NCBI GenBank assembly: GCA_024743275.1
Contig: JANSWW010000006.1
Span: 213,078-277,077, forward strand
Direction of reading: 5' to 3'
DNA from: Alphaproteobacteria bacterium
GTDB taxonomy: Bacteria; Pseudomonadota; Alphaproteobacteria; JANSWW01
DNA length: 64,000 bases
A program made the position numbers and the translations under genes. Positions within the stretch are counted from its first letter, which is position 1; each line of letters begins with the position of its first letter. A model generated the notes under the pieces. The model worked only from the letters and a program-made list of their open reading frames with translations, searched no databases and was not told the origin of the DNA. This document shows positions 37,370 to 45,412 of this stretch, one piece after another.

Positions 37370-37699
37370 ATGCTGACCTGCATCATCCGTTATGAAATCG
37401 AGCCGACGAAGAAGAACGACTTCATCCAATACGCCCGCAACTGGGGTCAGGCGATCCCGCGATGCGGTGCCGATCTGATCGGCTATTTCGCGCCCCATGA
37501 GGGCTCCAGCACCTTGGCCTATGGTATCTACACGATCCCGAGTCTGGGGGAATACGAAGCCTACCGTGCCCGGCTCGCCGCCGATCCGTTGGGCCGGGAA
37601 AACTACGAGTTCGCCCAGCGGGAGCGGTTCCTACGCCGCGAGGACCGGACATTCCTGAAGCTCGTGTCGTTACCCCATGGCGCGGCCGATCCGGCGTGA
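37370..37699 (+). CDS. NIPSNAP family protein
   Basis: A protein of 109 residues with the dimeric alpha+beta barrel fold of NIPSNAP proteins (MLTCIIRYEIEPTKKNDFIQYARNW start and YRARLAADPLGRENYEFA). These small proteins often accompany oxidoreductases, and their biochemical role is unclear. It is divergent from the ArsR regulator with the palindrome in between, so it is the likely regulated target. An ABM-type protein of the same fold class follows after 56 bp. Confidence 0.85.
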   Translation: MLTCIIRYEIEPTKKNDFIQYARNWGQAIPRCGADLIGYFAPHEGSSTLAYGIYTIPSLGEYEAYRARLAADPLGRENYEFAQRERFLRREDRTFLKLVSLPHGAADPA

Positions 37700-37755
37700 T
37701 AGACAGAGCGCCAATTCAACAATGGGTCCCAAACCGGAACAAGGTAGCCTGAGAC

Positions 37756-38103
37756 ATGATCGCCGTTATTTTCGAAGTCGAGCCCGCCGAGGGCCAACTG
37801 GACCGCTATCTCGACGTCGCCGCGGAGATGCGACCGATGCTGGAGGAGGTGGACGGGTTCATCTCCGTCGAGCGCTTCCGCAGCCTGACCAATCCGGAAA
37901 AGCTCTTGTCGCTGTCCTTCTTCCGCGACGAGGAGGCGGTGACCGCCTGGCGCACGCTGGCGGCCCATCGGGGGGCCCAGAGCAAGGGCCGGGAGGGGTT
38001 GTTCGCCGGCTATCGGCTGCGGGTCGCCGGGGTGATCCGGGACTACGGGATGCATGACCGGGCCCAGGCGCCCGAAGACAGCCGGGCCGTGCACGACCGT
38101 TGA
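37756..38103 (+). CDS. Antibiotic-biosynthesis-monooxygenase (ABM) domain protein
   Basis: A protein of 115 residues with a ferredoxin-like alpha+beta barrel. MIAVIFEVEPAEGQLDRYLDVA and FISVERFRSLTNPEKLLSLSFFRDEEAV are typical ABM segments. Such proteins are cofactor-free monooxygenases acting on quinols, or haem-degrading relatives. No haem-binding signature is clear. Together with NIPSNAP it forms a probable two-gene unit under the ArsR regulator. Confidence 0.85.
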   Translation: MIAVIFEVEPAEGQLDRYLDVAAEMRPMLEEVDGFISVERFRSLTNPEKLLSLSFFRDEEAVTAWRTLAAHRGAQSKGREGLFAGYRLRVAGVIRDYGMHDRAQAPEDSRAVHDR

Positions 38104-38125
38104 GGGCGCTAGAGAACTTTCACCT

Positions 38126-38212
38126 CTAAAACACGTTCACATAGGCCAACACGATCACCAACGCGATGAAGAAGGCCACGATGTACGCCCAGATCAGTGT
38201 GCCCCTGCCCAT
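38126..38212 (-). CDS. 28-residue single-helix membrane peptide
   Basis: A 28-codon ORF starting MGRGTLIWAYIVAFF and ending LAYVNVF: a short basic N-terminus and one helix of about 20 hydrophobic residues. The support is its ribosome-binding site: CTGAGGAGGT seven bases before the ATG, one of the strongest in the window. It is convergent with the ABM gene and divergent from the 38413 gene. Function unknown. It resembles small respiratory or transporter-associated helices in size only. Confidence 0.65.
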   Translation of the reverse strand: MGRGTLIWAYIVAFFIALVIVLAYVNVF

Positions 38213-38323
38213 GCCAAACCTCCTCAGAGAGAAAATCACCGGGCGGAACGCCCCAACCCGAAGGACCGCTCGGAAGGACCGCCTTAAAGGGTGGCCGAGG
38301 CTGATATAGCGATGCCGACTCGG

Positions 38324-38379
38324 TTTTGGGACCACCAATGGGTGACTTTTTCGGGGAAAGCACGGTAGGGTCCCAAAAC
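38324..38379. promoter_or_regulatory. 11 bp inverted repeat in the divergent promoter region
   Basis: GTTTTGGGACC (38324-38334) and GGTCCCAAAAC (38369-38379) are perfect complements 34 bases apart. A TATAAT hexamer follows at 38386-38391, just upstream of the 38413 gene. A related half-site GGTCCCAAA occurs near 37725, before the ABM gene. This could be a regulator site shared by these genes. Confidence 0.45.
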
Positions 38380-38412
38380 GCCAACTATAATTGACCGGGG
38401 CACCCACCGAAA

Positions 38413-38967
38413 ATGCCGCTTTACACCAGGGCAGAAGCGAAACGCATGTTGTCCGCACTGGAGGTCCAGTCGCGCGACGTGCTGAACTTCGCCATCAAGG
38501 CGGAGACGGAGGCGTCGACCTACGGCTTTCCCATGTACCGGCAATTCCGGGAGAAGGTCTCGGAGTTCGAGAGCTTCGCGACGCTGGTCGAAACACGGAT
38601 CTCGAATTTGGAGATGGGGCGGGACGAGCGGCTCGAACGCCAATTCCACCAGCTCGATATCCTGATCTTCAAGGTGCTGATCAAGGCGACCCACAAGATC
38701 CTGGCGGCGATCAGCGCCGCGCCGGACCAGCCGCTCGGCGTGCGCGACGCCTATGAGGCGGAGTTGCGGTCGCTGAATCACCACCGGGAACGATTGAAAG
38801 ACCCGCGCTATGCCAAGGCGGTCGACGAGGACACCCTGCGGCGGATCGACGAGACCGAAAAGATCCTGCTGGAGGTGATGGAGCGTTCGCCGGGATTGCC
38901 GGAGTTCGGCAAGGATGTGGTGCCGGCCGCCGACGCACGGCCCCCGAGTGAAACCGGCGAGGACTGA
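38413..38967 (+). CDS. Conserved-looking helical protein of unknown function
   Basis: A protein of 184 residues, almost entirely helical and charged, with no signal peptide, membrane helix or Cys. Segments such as MLSALEVQSRDVLNFAIKAETEASTYG, HHRERLKDPRYAKAV and LRRIDETEKILLEVMERSPGLPEFGKDV suggest helical packing or a coiled coil. I do not recognise a family. It is 3 bp upstream of the alpha/beta hydrolase gene, so the two are co-transcribed. A good -10 hexamer (TATAAT at 38386) supports a real promoter. Confidence 0.7.
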   Translation: MPLYTRAEAKRMLSALEVQSRDVLNFAIKAETEASTYGFPMYRQFREKVSEFESFATLVETRISNLEMGRDERLERQFHQLDILIFKVLIKATHKILAAISAAPDQPLGVRDAYEAELRSLNHHRERLKDPRYAKAVDEDTLRRIDETEKILLEVMERSPGLPEFGKDVVPAADARPPSETGED

Positions 38968-38970
38968 GTC

Positions 38971-39894
38971 ATGACAGATGCCGTTGCGTCGACACCTCCC
39001 GAGGGTGAATACCCAAGGGGCGAATATAGGGGCATGAGCGGTCTGACCCTGGAGCGGCACTACAACCCGCGTCTCGCGGTGCCGGATTTCCAGGATTATC
39101 TCGATAGCCATCAGCGCCTCAGCGCCGCCGCAGAGGACGGGCTGGCGGGGACGCTCGACATCCATTACGGCAGCCATACCCTGCAGACCCTGGACGTCCA
39201 CCCCGCGGCGGGGTCCGTTCCGGCAAGCGGCACGCCGGTCCATCTCTTCCTCCATGGCGGCTATTGGCGCGGCCTCGACAAGGCGCTCTATCGCTTCATG
39301 GTGCCGCCTCTGGTCGCTTCGGGCGTGACCGTGGTGCCGGTCAACTACCGGCTCGCCCCGGCGGTCACGGTCGGCGAGATCGTCGAGGACATTCTGGAGG
39401 CCCTGCGCTGGGTGAGTGACCATGTCGCCGAATACGGCGGGGACCCGGATCGCATCACCCTATCGGGCCACAGCGCCGGCGCCCATCTGGCGGCCCTCGT
39501 CCTGGCCCATGACTGGACGCCCGAGGACCGGCCGGCTGACCTGGTCAAGGGCGCGGCCCTGCTCTCCGGCATCTATGACCTGGAGCCGGTGCCGCTGCTG
39601 CCGGTCAATCAGGAGATCGGTCTCACGCCCGAGCATGCGACGGCCATGAGCGCCATGCTGCGGCCGCCCCTGGTGCAGGAGGGTATCGCCCCGCCCCGTC
39701 TGTTGATCGGCGCCGGCGGCGACGAGCCCTCCGACTGGGTGCGGCAGTCGGTCGACTACGCTGCCCTGTGCGAGAACCTCGGCCTGCCGGTCACCCGCCA
39801 GGATTTCCCCGGCGAGAACCATTTCTCAATGATGGAACAGATGACCGATCCGGAAAGCCTCATGTTCAGGGCGGTCCGGGCGTTGGTGGGGTAG
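38971..39894 (+). CDS. Alpha/beta hydrolase, kynurenine-formamidase-like
   Basis: A protein of 307 residues. The oxyanion motif is HGGYWRGLDKA, the nucleophile Ser is in GHSAGAHLAAL, and the acid and His lie in DEPSDWVRQS and GENHFSMMEQ. These match arylformamidase / hormone-sensitive-lipase-type esterases. LERHYNPRLAVPDFQDYLD at the start of the fold is common to the kynurenine formamidase-like subgroup. No tryptophan degradation gene is adjacent, so the substrate is open. It lies 3 bp behind the helical unknown protein gene. Confidence 0.83.
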   Translation: MTDAVASTPPEGEYPRGEYRGMSGLTLERHYNPRLAVPDFQDYLDSHQRLSAAAEDGLAGTLDIHYGSHTLQTLDVHPAAGSVPASGTPVHLFLHGGYWRGLDKALYRFMVPPLVASGVTVVPVNYRLAPAVTVGEIVEDILEALRWVSDHVAEYGGDPDRITLSGHSAGAHLAALVLAHDWTPEDRPADLVKGAALLSGIYDLEPVPLLPVNQEIGLTPEHATAMSAMLRPPLVQEGIAPPRLLIGAGGDEPSDWVRQSVDYAALCENLGLPVTRQDFPGENHFSMMEQMTDPESLMFRAVRALVG

Positions 39895-39936
39895 CGCTTC
39901 TCCCCTCTTAAGAGGTGAAGAAAAGCTCAAACATCC

Positions 39937-41337
39937 TTAACCCAGTTTGGCCTCGATGATGGCGGCCGCGTCATGGGTCCAGGCGTTGCGCGGCCGGGCG
40001 GCCTGGCGCTGCCACAGAAGGGCGCGGGTCAGCGGCCATCTTTCCGCCTGCATCGCCGCGTCGATCAGCACCAGGTCGAAGAGATCCCGCTGGGCGTGGC
40101 TGCCGCCGATCTCGTAGAGCCGAGGGCGGATCGCCAGCAACTTGTCCACCGCCTCCCCCGCCCGGCCGGCCCGGTGATCGGCGATCGCCCGGGCGAGCGG
40201 CGCGCCGATCTCGGCCATCAGGTCCGCATTCCAGCTCTGCCCCCTGGTCTCGCCCAGAGTCTCCATCCGGCGGGCCAGATGCTCGGCGCCTTCCAGATCG
40301 CCGACCGCCGACCGGGCGACGGCATAGTGGGCGTCGACAAAGGCCAGCAGATTGTCTTCGAGATGGGGCTTGGTCTTTTCCGCGACCGCCCGCCAACGCT
40401 CCTGTCCCACCTCGATCCCGCGCAATTCCAGACGCAGGAGGATCGCCGCATCGTTGCAGAGATCGAGATACTCCTCGGACTCCGGGTCCCAAAGCCGGTT
40501 GTCGTAGAGATCGAGCACCGCGTCATGCTCACCCAGTTCCCAATGGAACAGCATGCGATGCCACCACAGGTGATAGCGGAAGTTGTTGACCCGGTCCCAC
40601 TCGTTTTCCAGGGACATGACCCATTCGACCCCTTCGCGCGAGCGGTCCTCCATCTCCAGCACATGGGCCACGGCATGGACGGCCCAGGCGTCCCGTGGAT
40701 TGCGCGCGACCGCCCGGCGGCCCGCCCGCTCGGCTTCCTTGAACCGCCCGGCCTCCTCCAAGGCGAAGGCGCGCATGCCGAGGATCTGACCGTAGGCGGT
40801 CTCCTCCTCGCCGAAGGCGGGCATGACGCGGTCGATCTGCGCCAGCATCCGGTCCGGCCGACCCATATAGAAGGCGAGACCGTGATGGAGTCGCAACGCC
40901 AGCACGTCCCGGGGATGATCGACGAGAATGTCCTCCCAAATCCGGGTCGCGTTCGGGAAATCCCCCGCGACCCACGCGTCCAGCGCCGCCGCATGGGCCC
41001 GCTCGCGGGGCGTCCCGGCCTTGTCGCACAGCGTGCCCGCCTGCCGCAGCAGCTTGGGCAGGCGGCTGTAGAGCGCCCCGTTGGCCATCAGCATGTAGAA
41101 ATAGCCCTTGAGGACATGCCCCATCGGCATCTCGGGATCGGCGGTCAGCGCGGCCTTCAATCGGTCGCCGGTATCCGGCGCGAACTCCCAGTAACCGGCG
41201 ATTGTATGATCGAGGGCGGAGGCCGCCGCGTCGCTGGCGGCAGTGACGGCGAGACCGAAGCTGTCGGTCGGCAGGGCGCGGTGAAGGGTCATGACGGCAA
41301 TCCCCGATACGGTCTGTTCTAGATCTGCCTTAACCAT
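39937..41337 (-). CDS. TPR protein of the TTC38 type
   Basis: A protein of 466 residues made of TPR-like helical pairs throughout. YGQILGMRAFALEEAGRFKEAERAGRRAVARNPRDAWAVHAVAHVLEMEDRSREG and FRYHLWWHRMLFHWELGEHDAVLDLYD match the TTC38 family. Bacterial members are cytosolic and of unknown function. ATG at 41337 is taken; an internal Met 15 codons later (MTLHRALPTDSFGL) is also plausible. It is divergent from the 3-hydroxybutyrate dehydrogenase gene. Confidence 0.85.
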   Translation of the reverse strand: MVKADLEQTVSGIAVMTLHRALPTDSFGLAVTAASDAAASALDHTIAGYWEFAPDTGDRLKAALTADPEMPMGHVLKGYFYMLMANGALYSRLPKLLRQAGTLCDKAGTPRERAHAAALDAWVAGDFPNATRIWEDILVDHPRDVLALRLHHGLAFYMGRPDRMLAQIDRVMPAFGEEETAYGQILGMRAFALEEAGRFKEAERAGRRAVARNPRDAWAVHAVAHVLEMEDRSREGVEWVMSLENEWDRVNNFRYHLWWHRMLFHWELGEHDAVLDLYDNRLWDPESEEYLDLCNDAAILLRLELRGIEVGQERWRAVAEKTKPHLEDNLLAFVDAHYAVARSAVGDLEGAEHLARRMETLGETRGQSWNADLMAEIGAPLARAIADHRAGRAGEAVDKLLAIRPRLYEIGGSHAQRDLFDLVLIDAAMQAERWPLTRALLWQRQAARPRNAWTHDAAAIIEAKLG

Positions 41338-41418
41338 CCGTCTTCCCTACCCGGCTTGTCCAGACTTGACAGAGGGTTGACGAAGTCAGGACCGCCATGT
41401 GTTGTGTGCGCCGCAACA

Positions 41419-41442
41419 CAGCAAACCGGCCAGCAAACCGGC
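41419..41442. repeat. Two 12 bp tandem repeats upstream of bdhA
   Basis: CAGCAAACCGGC occurs twice in direct succession, 17 bp before the start codon and near the GGGGGGATAC ribosome-binding site. One more short tandem duplication of the kind seen elsewhere in the window. Confidence 0.75.
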
Positions 41443-41458
41443 CCAGGGGGGATACATC

Positions 41459-42235
41459 ATGGCGCGCAATGCGATTGTTACCGGTTCGACCAGCGGCATC
41501 GGCCTCGGCATCGCCAAGGCCTTCGCCAAATCCGGCATGAACGTCGTTCTGAACGGGTTCGGCCCGGCGGACGAAATCGAAAGAACCCGCAGCGAGCTGG
41601 CCGCCGAGACCGGTGTCACCGTGCTCTATAACGGCGCCGACATGACCAAGCCGGCCGAGATCGAAGCGCTGGTGAAGGACAGCGAGGCCGCGCTGGGATC
41701 CGTCGACGTTCTGGTGAACAACGCCGGCATCCAATATGTCTGCGCCGTCGAGACCTTCCCCATCGACAAATGGGACGCGATCATCGCCATCAACATGTCC
41801 TCGAACTTCCATGCCATCCGGGCCGCCGTGCCCGGCATGAAGGAGCGCGGCTGGGGCCGGATCATCAATGTCGCCTCGGCCCACGGTCTCGTCGCCAGCC
41901 CGTTCAAGTCCGCCTATGTGACCGCCAAGCACGGCGTTCTCGGCCTGACCAAGACGGTGGCCCTGGAAACGGCTCAGAACGGCATCACCTGCAACGCCAT
42001 CTGCCCCGGCTATGTCTGGACGCCGTTGGTCGAGAACCAGATCCCGGACACCGCCAAGGAACGCGGCATCTCGGAAGACGAGGTGATCAACACGGTGATG
42101 CTGGCCAACCAACCGACCAAGCAGTTCGTCAGCATCGAGCAGATCGGCGAGACCGCGCTGTTCCTGACGTCCGACGGCGCGGCCAACATCACCGGCACCG
42201 AAATCCGCGTCGACGGTGGCTGGACCGCGCAGTAG
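41459..42235 (+). CDS. bdhA: 3-hydroxybutyrate dehydrogenase
   Basis: An SDR protein of 258 residues. The cofactor motif TGSTSGIGLGIA is at 8-19, NNAGI follows, and the catalytic Ser/Tyr/Lys lie in VASAHGLVASPFKSAYVTAKHG. The C-terminal EQIGETALFLTSDGAANITGTEIRVDGGWTAQ is typical of BDH. It oxidises (R)-3-hydroxybutyrate to acetoacetate during PHB use. ATG at 41459 follows GGGGGGATACATC. It stands alone with no other PHB genes in view. Confidence 0.92.
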   Translation: MARNAIVTGSTSGIGLGIAKAFAKSGMNVVLNGFGPADEIERTRSELAAETGVTVLYNGADMTKPAEIEALVKDSEAALGSVDVLVNNAGIQYVCAVETFPIDKWDAIIAINMSSNFHAIRAAVPGMKERGWGRIINVASAHGLVASPFKSAYVTAKHGVLGLTKTVALETAQNGITCNAICPGYVWTPLVENQIPDTAKERGISEDEVINTVMLANQPTKQFVSIEQIGETALFLTSDGAANITGTEIRVDGGWTAQ

Positions 42236-42332
42236 AGCGCGTTCGAATCAATACAGCCTTTCACGATCTCCGATTGGCGCAGAGGGCCACAAGGGATAGC
42301 GTCCGGCCAAAGACCCTTTGGAGGACCTCCCC

Positions 42333-43346
42333 ATGACCGCCGTCAATCGGAAGATTGTGCTCGCTTCCCGGCCGGAGCCGGACGCCACCCTCGATAACTT
42401 CCGTCTCGAGGAAGGCCCCGTTCCCACCGCCGCCCCTGGCCAGGTGGTGGCCCGCAATCTCTATCTTTCGCTCGACCCCTATATGCGGGGCCGCATGAGT
42501 GCCGCGAAGTCCTATTCCGCGCCGGTCGAGATCGGCGGGACCATGATCGGCGGCGCCGTCGCCCGGGTCGAGAGCTCGACCGTCCCGGGGTTCGCCCCCG
42601 GCGACATCGTCGAGAGCATGGCCTTCGGCTGGCAGGACTATGCCGCTCTCGCCCCGCAGGACCTGCGCAAGGTCGACCCGGATCTCGCCCCGATCTCCAC
42701 CGCGCTCGGTATCCTCGGCATGCCGGGGATGACCGCCTATTTCGGGCTCCTGGAAACCGCCCGGCCCAAGGCCGGGGACACGGTCGTGGTCTCGGCGGCC
42801 AGCGGTGCGGTCGGCGGGACCGTCAGTCAGCTCGCCCGGATCGCCGGCTGCCGGGTCGTCGGGATCGCCGGCGGCGCGGACAAATGCCGCTATGTGACCG
42901 AGACCCTTGGGGCGGACGTCTGCCTCGACTACCGCGCCGAGGAGAATCTCCAGGCCGCCCTGGCCGAGGCCTGCCCGAACGGGATCGACGTCTATTTCGA
43001 CAATGTCGGCGGCGAGATCACCGACGCGGTCTTCCAGAACCTGGCGATGCGCGCCCGGGTGATCGTCTGCGGCACGATCAGCCACTATGCCCATGGCGGC
43101 GCCTACTCCGGACCGAGCCTGCTACGCCCGATCCTGGTGTCCCGCGCCCAGGTCACCGGTTTCCTGGTTTTCGACTGGAAGCACCGCTATCCGGAGGGTG
43201 CCGAGCGGATCGCCCGGTGGCTGAAATCCGGCGATCTCGTCTACAAGGAAGATGTGGTCGACGGGCTCGAAAACGCGCCGGAAGCCTTCCTCGGTCTGCT
43301 GACCGGGAAGAACTTCGGCAAACTGGTGGTCAAGGTCGCCGACTGA
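42333..43346 (+). CDS. Zinc-independent MDR oxidoreductase (leukotriene B4 dehydrogenase / CurA-like)
   Basis: A protein of 337 residues. It lacks the Zn-site Cys/His of alcohol dehydrogenases and has the NADP motif VVSAASGAVGGTVSQLA and IDVYFDNVGGEITDAVF, matching the prostaglandin reductase/CurA branch that reduces alpha,beta-unsaturated carbonyls. LSLDPYMRGRMS is the family signature. ATG at 42333 follows GGAGGACCTCCCC. Only 1 bp separates its stop from the glycosylase gene, so these genes and MATE form an operon. Confidence 0.9.
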   Translation: MTAVNRKIVLASRPEPDATLDNFRLEEGPVPTAAPGQVVARNLYLSLDPYMRGRMSAAKSYSAPVEIGGTMIGGAVARVESSTVPGFAPGDIVESMAFGWQDYAALAPQDLRKVDPDLAPISTALGILGMPGMTAYFGLLETARPKAGDTVVVSAASGAVGGTVSQLARIAGCRVVGIAGGADKCRYVTETLGADVCLDYRAEENLQAALAEACPNGIDVYFDNVGGEITDAVFQNLAMRARVIVCGTISHYAHGGAYSGPSLLRPILVSRAQVTGFLVFDWKHRYPEGAERIARWLKSGDLVYKEDVVDGLENAPEAFLGLLTGKNFGKLVVKVAD

Positions 43347-43347
43347 G

Positions 43348-43962
43348 ATGGCCGCGCCGTGGGATCATCTCGCGGCCGCCGATGCCGATATCGGGGCCGT
43401 TCTCGCCGAGATCGGCCCTCCGCCCCCGCGTGACCGGGCCCCCGGGCTTGACGCCCTGATCGGCATCGTCATGGACCAACAGATCTCCAAGGCCGCGGGT
43501 GCCGCGATCAAGGCCCGGCTGGACGCCCATTGGCGCACCCCGAGCCCGGCGGCGATCGATGCCACCAGCGACGTGGCTTTTCAGGCCATCGGTCTATCGC
43601 GGCCGAAGATCGCGACGCTGCGGGCGCTTGCGGCGGCCATCGGATCGGGGTCCCTCGACCTCGGATCCCTGGCGACGATGCCGGAGCCGGACGCCTTCAA
43701 GCAGCTCACCGCGGTCAAGGGGATCGGCCGCTGGACCGCCGAGATCTATCTGATGTTCGCGCTCGGCAGGCATGACGTCTGGCCGGCTCAGGATCTCGCG
43801 CTGCAAAACGCCATGCAGGCGGCGAAACGGCTCGACAGCCGACCGGACGTCAAGAGAATGGATCTTCTCGGCGAACCGCTCCGCCCGCACCGCAGCGCCG
43901 CCGCCCTGCTGCTGTGGCGCTATCATCGCCATTTGCGCGGCATCGACCTGGCCCTGCCATGA
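43348..43962 (+). CDS. DNA-3-methyladenine glycosylase II-like (HhH-GPD)
   Basis: A protein of 204 residues. The helix-hairpin-helix LTAVKGIGRWTAEIYLM and the catalytic Asp in WPAQDLALQNAM define an AlkA-type alkylbase glycosylase. It lacks the N-terminal beta domain of E. coli AlkA, as most short bacterial homologues do, and has no Fe-S Cys loop. It removes 3-methyladenine and similar lesions in base excision repair. It starts 1 bp after the MDR gene and ends in an ATGA overlap with the MATE gene. Confidence 0.9.
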   Translation: MAAPWDHLAAADADIGAVLAEIGPPPPRDRAPGLDALIGIVMDQQISKAAGAAIKARLDAHWRTPSPAAIDATSDVAFQAIGLSRPKIATLRALAAAIGSGSLDLGSLATMPEPDAFKQLTAVKGIGRWTAEIYLMFALGRHDVWPAQDLALQNAMQAAKRLDSRPDVKRMDLLGEPLRPHRSAAALLLWRYHRHLRGIDLALP

Positions 43963-45305
43963 CGGGCCTCGATTCGACAACTCCTAAACCCTGGTTCGGC
44001 TCCATCGGCCGGATCGTCCGGCTGGCGATCCCGATCTCGGCCACCCGGACCGGGTTCTTTCTCATGGCGACGGTCGACACGATCATGCTGGGCCGCATGG
44101 CCTCCATCGAGCAGGTCGCCTATTACGGCATCGGGATCGCCCCGCAATTCATCCTTCTGGTCGTCATCGTCGGGTTCTCGACCGCCATCGCCATCCTCAC
44201 CGCGCAGACCCGGGGGGCGGGCCGCCCGGAGGACTGCGGCGCCATCTGGCGGGCGGGCATTTGGATGGGCGTGTTGATCGGCCTCGCCGCCGTCGGCGCC
44301 GGCCAGTTCGGCGAGGAATATCTGCTGATCACCGGACAGACCACGGACCTCTCGACCGGCGGCGGGCTTGTTCTGACGGCGCTAGCCTGGGGCATGCCCG
44401 CGCTGGCCATTCATTTCGGCACCAGCCTCTATCTCGAGACGATCGGCGAAGCCCGCTTCGGTTTCTGGACCGTGGTCATCGGCAATATCGCCAACGCGGC
44501 GCTGAACTTCTGGCTGCTGAGCGATCCGGCGACCGCGTCCGCGGACGTCGCCTGGGCCACCACGGCCGCCCGCTGGGCCATGGCCGGGATCGCGGTCTTC
44601 TTCTTGCTCGTCGTGTCCAAGAAACCGGAAGCGATCGCCTGCCGCCCGGGCAGCCGGGGCCCCAGCACCGGTAGTACGCCCACCCGCCTGATCGCCCTCG
44701 GCTTTCCCATCGTCATCCAGGTCTTTCTGGAGACCACCAGCTTCGCCGTCATGGCGACCTTCGCCGGATGGGCCGGAACGGTGCCCCTCGCCTCCTATCA
44801 GATCACACTCAACTTCATCGCCCAGACCTATATGCTGGCGATCGGCATCGGAACGGCGGCGGCCGTGACGGTCGGTGACGCCACCGGCCGGAACGACCGC
44901 CACGAGGCGCGGCGCTGCGGCTGGACCGCGACCGGGCTTCTGCTGCTGGTGATGATGCCATCGGCGGTCCTCGCCGGGTTCTTTCCGGAGACCCTGGCCG
45001 ATCTCTACATCGACGACCCCGGCGTCAAACCCATGCTGGTGGCGACCCTGCTGATGTCCTCCTGGGTCCTTATCGTCGACGGCCTGCAGGGGGTGATCGT
45101 GGGGGCATTGAGAGGGGCCGGGGACGTCAAGCTGCCGACCTGGATCGCGCTGGGCAGTTTTTGGGGTGTGATGGTCCCGGCCGGGTGGTACTTCGGCATC
45201 CATCTGGGCATGGACGCGCCGGGCCTTCTGCTCGGGCTCGGTTGCGGCCTCGGCCTCGCCGGCATTTCCTATTGCGTCCGGTTCTATATCGCCACCCGGG
45301 GATAA
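43959..45305 (+). CDS. MATE family efflux transporter
   Basis: A membrane protein of 448 residues with 12 helices in two homologous halves. Typical segments are LAIPISATRTGFFLMATVDTIMLGRM in the first half and LGFPIVIQVFLETTSFAVMATFAGWAGTVPLASYQI in the second. It exports cationic drugs or metabolites using a Na+ or H+ gradient. The ATG at 43959 overlaps the stop of the glycosylase gene, so translation is probably coupled. Confidence 0.92.
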   Translation: MTGLDSTTPKPWFGSIGRIVRLAIPISATRTGFFLMATVDTIMLGRMASIEQVAYYGIGIAPQFILLVVIVGFSTAIAILTAQTRGAGRPEDCGAIWRAGIWMGVLIGLAAVGAGQFGEEYLLITGQTTDLSTGGGLVLTALAWGMPALAIHFGTSLYLETIGEARFGFWTVVIGNIANAALNFWLLSDPATASADVAWATTAARWAMAGIAVFFLLVVSKKPEAIACRPGSRGPSTGSTPTRLIALGFPIVIQVFLETTSFAVMATFAGWAGTVPLASYQITLNFIAQTYMLAIGIGTAAAVTVGDATGRNDRHEARRCGWTATGLLLLVMMPSAVLAGFFPETLADLYIDDPGVKPMLVATLLMSSWVLIVDGLQGVIVGALRGAGDVKLPTWIALGSFWGVMVPAGWYFGIHLGMDAPGLLLGLGCGLGLAGISYCVRFYIATRG

Positions 45306-45412
45306 ACGGCTCCGAGGGGGTAAATCGTTCCAAGGCAACGCAAACCCCTATAAACTCTTGTGGCCTTGGGGCATGTTTGGGGTTTCTGGAGATTTGGGAC
45401 GGAGCGTGGTTT

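Noticed and set aside
39904..39915. Palindrome CCTCTTAAGAGG between convergent genes as a terminator
   Set aside because: The palindrome has no loop and no T tract on either side. It may be another degraded intergenic repeat.
45161..45412. Upstream extension of the GGDEF-EAL protein into the MATE gene
   Set aside because: It overlaps the real MATE 3' end, is low-complexity in that frame, and the PAS fold begins after the GTG at 45413.
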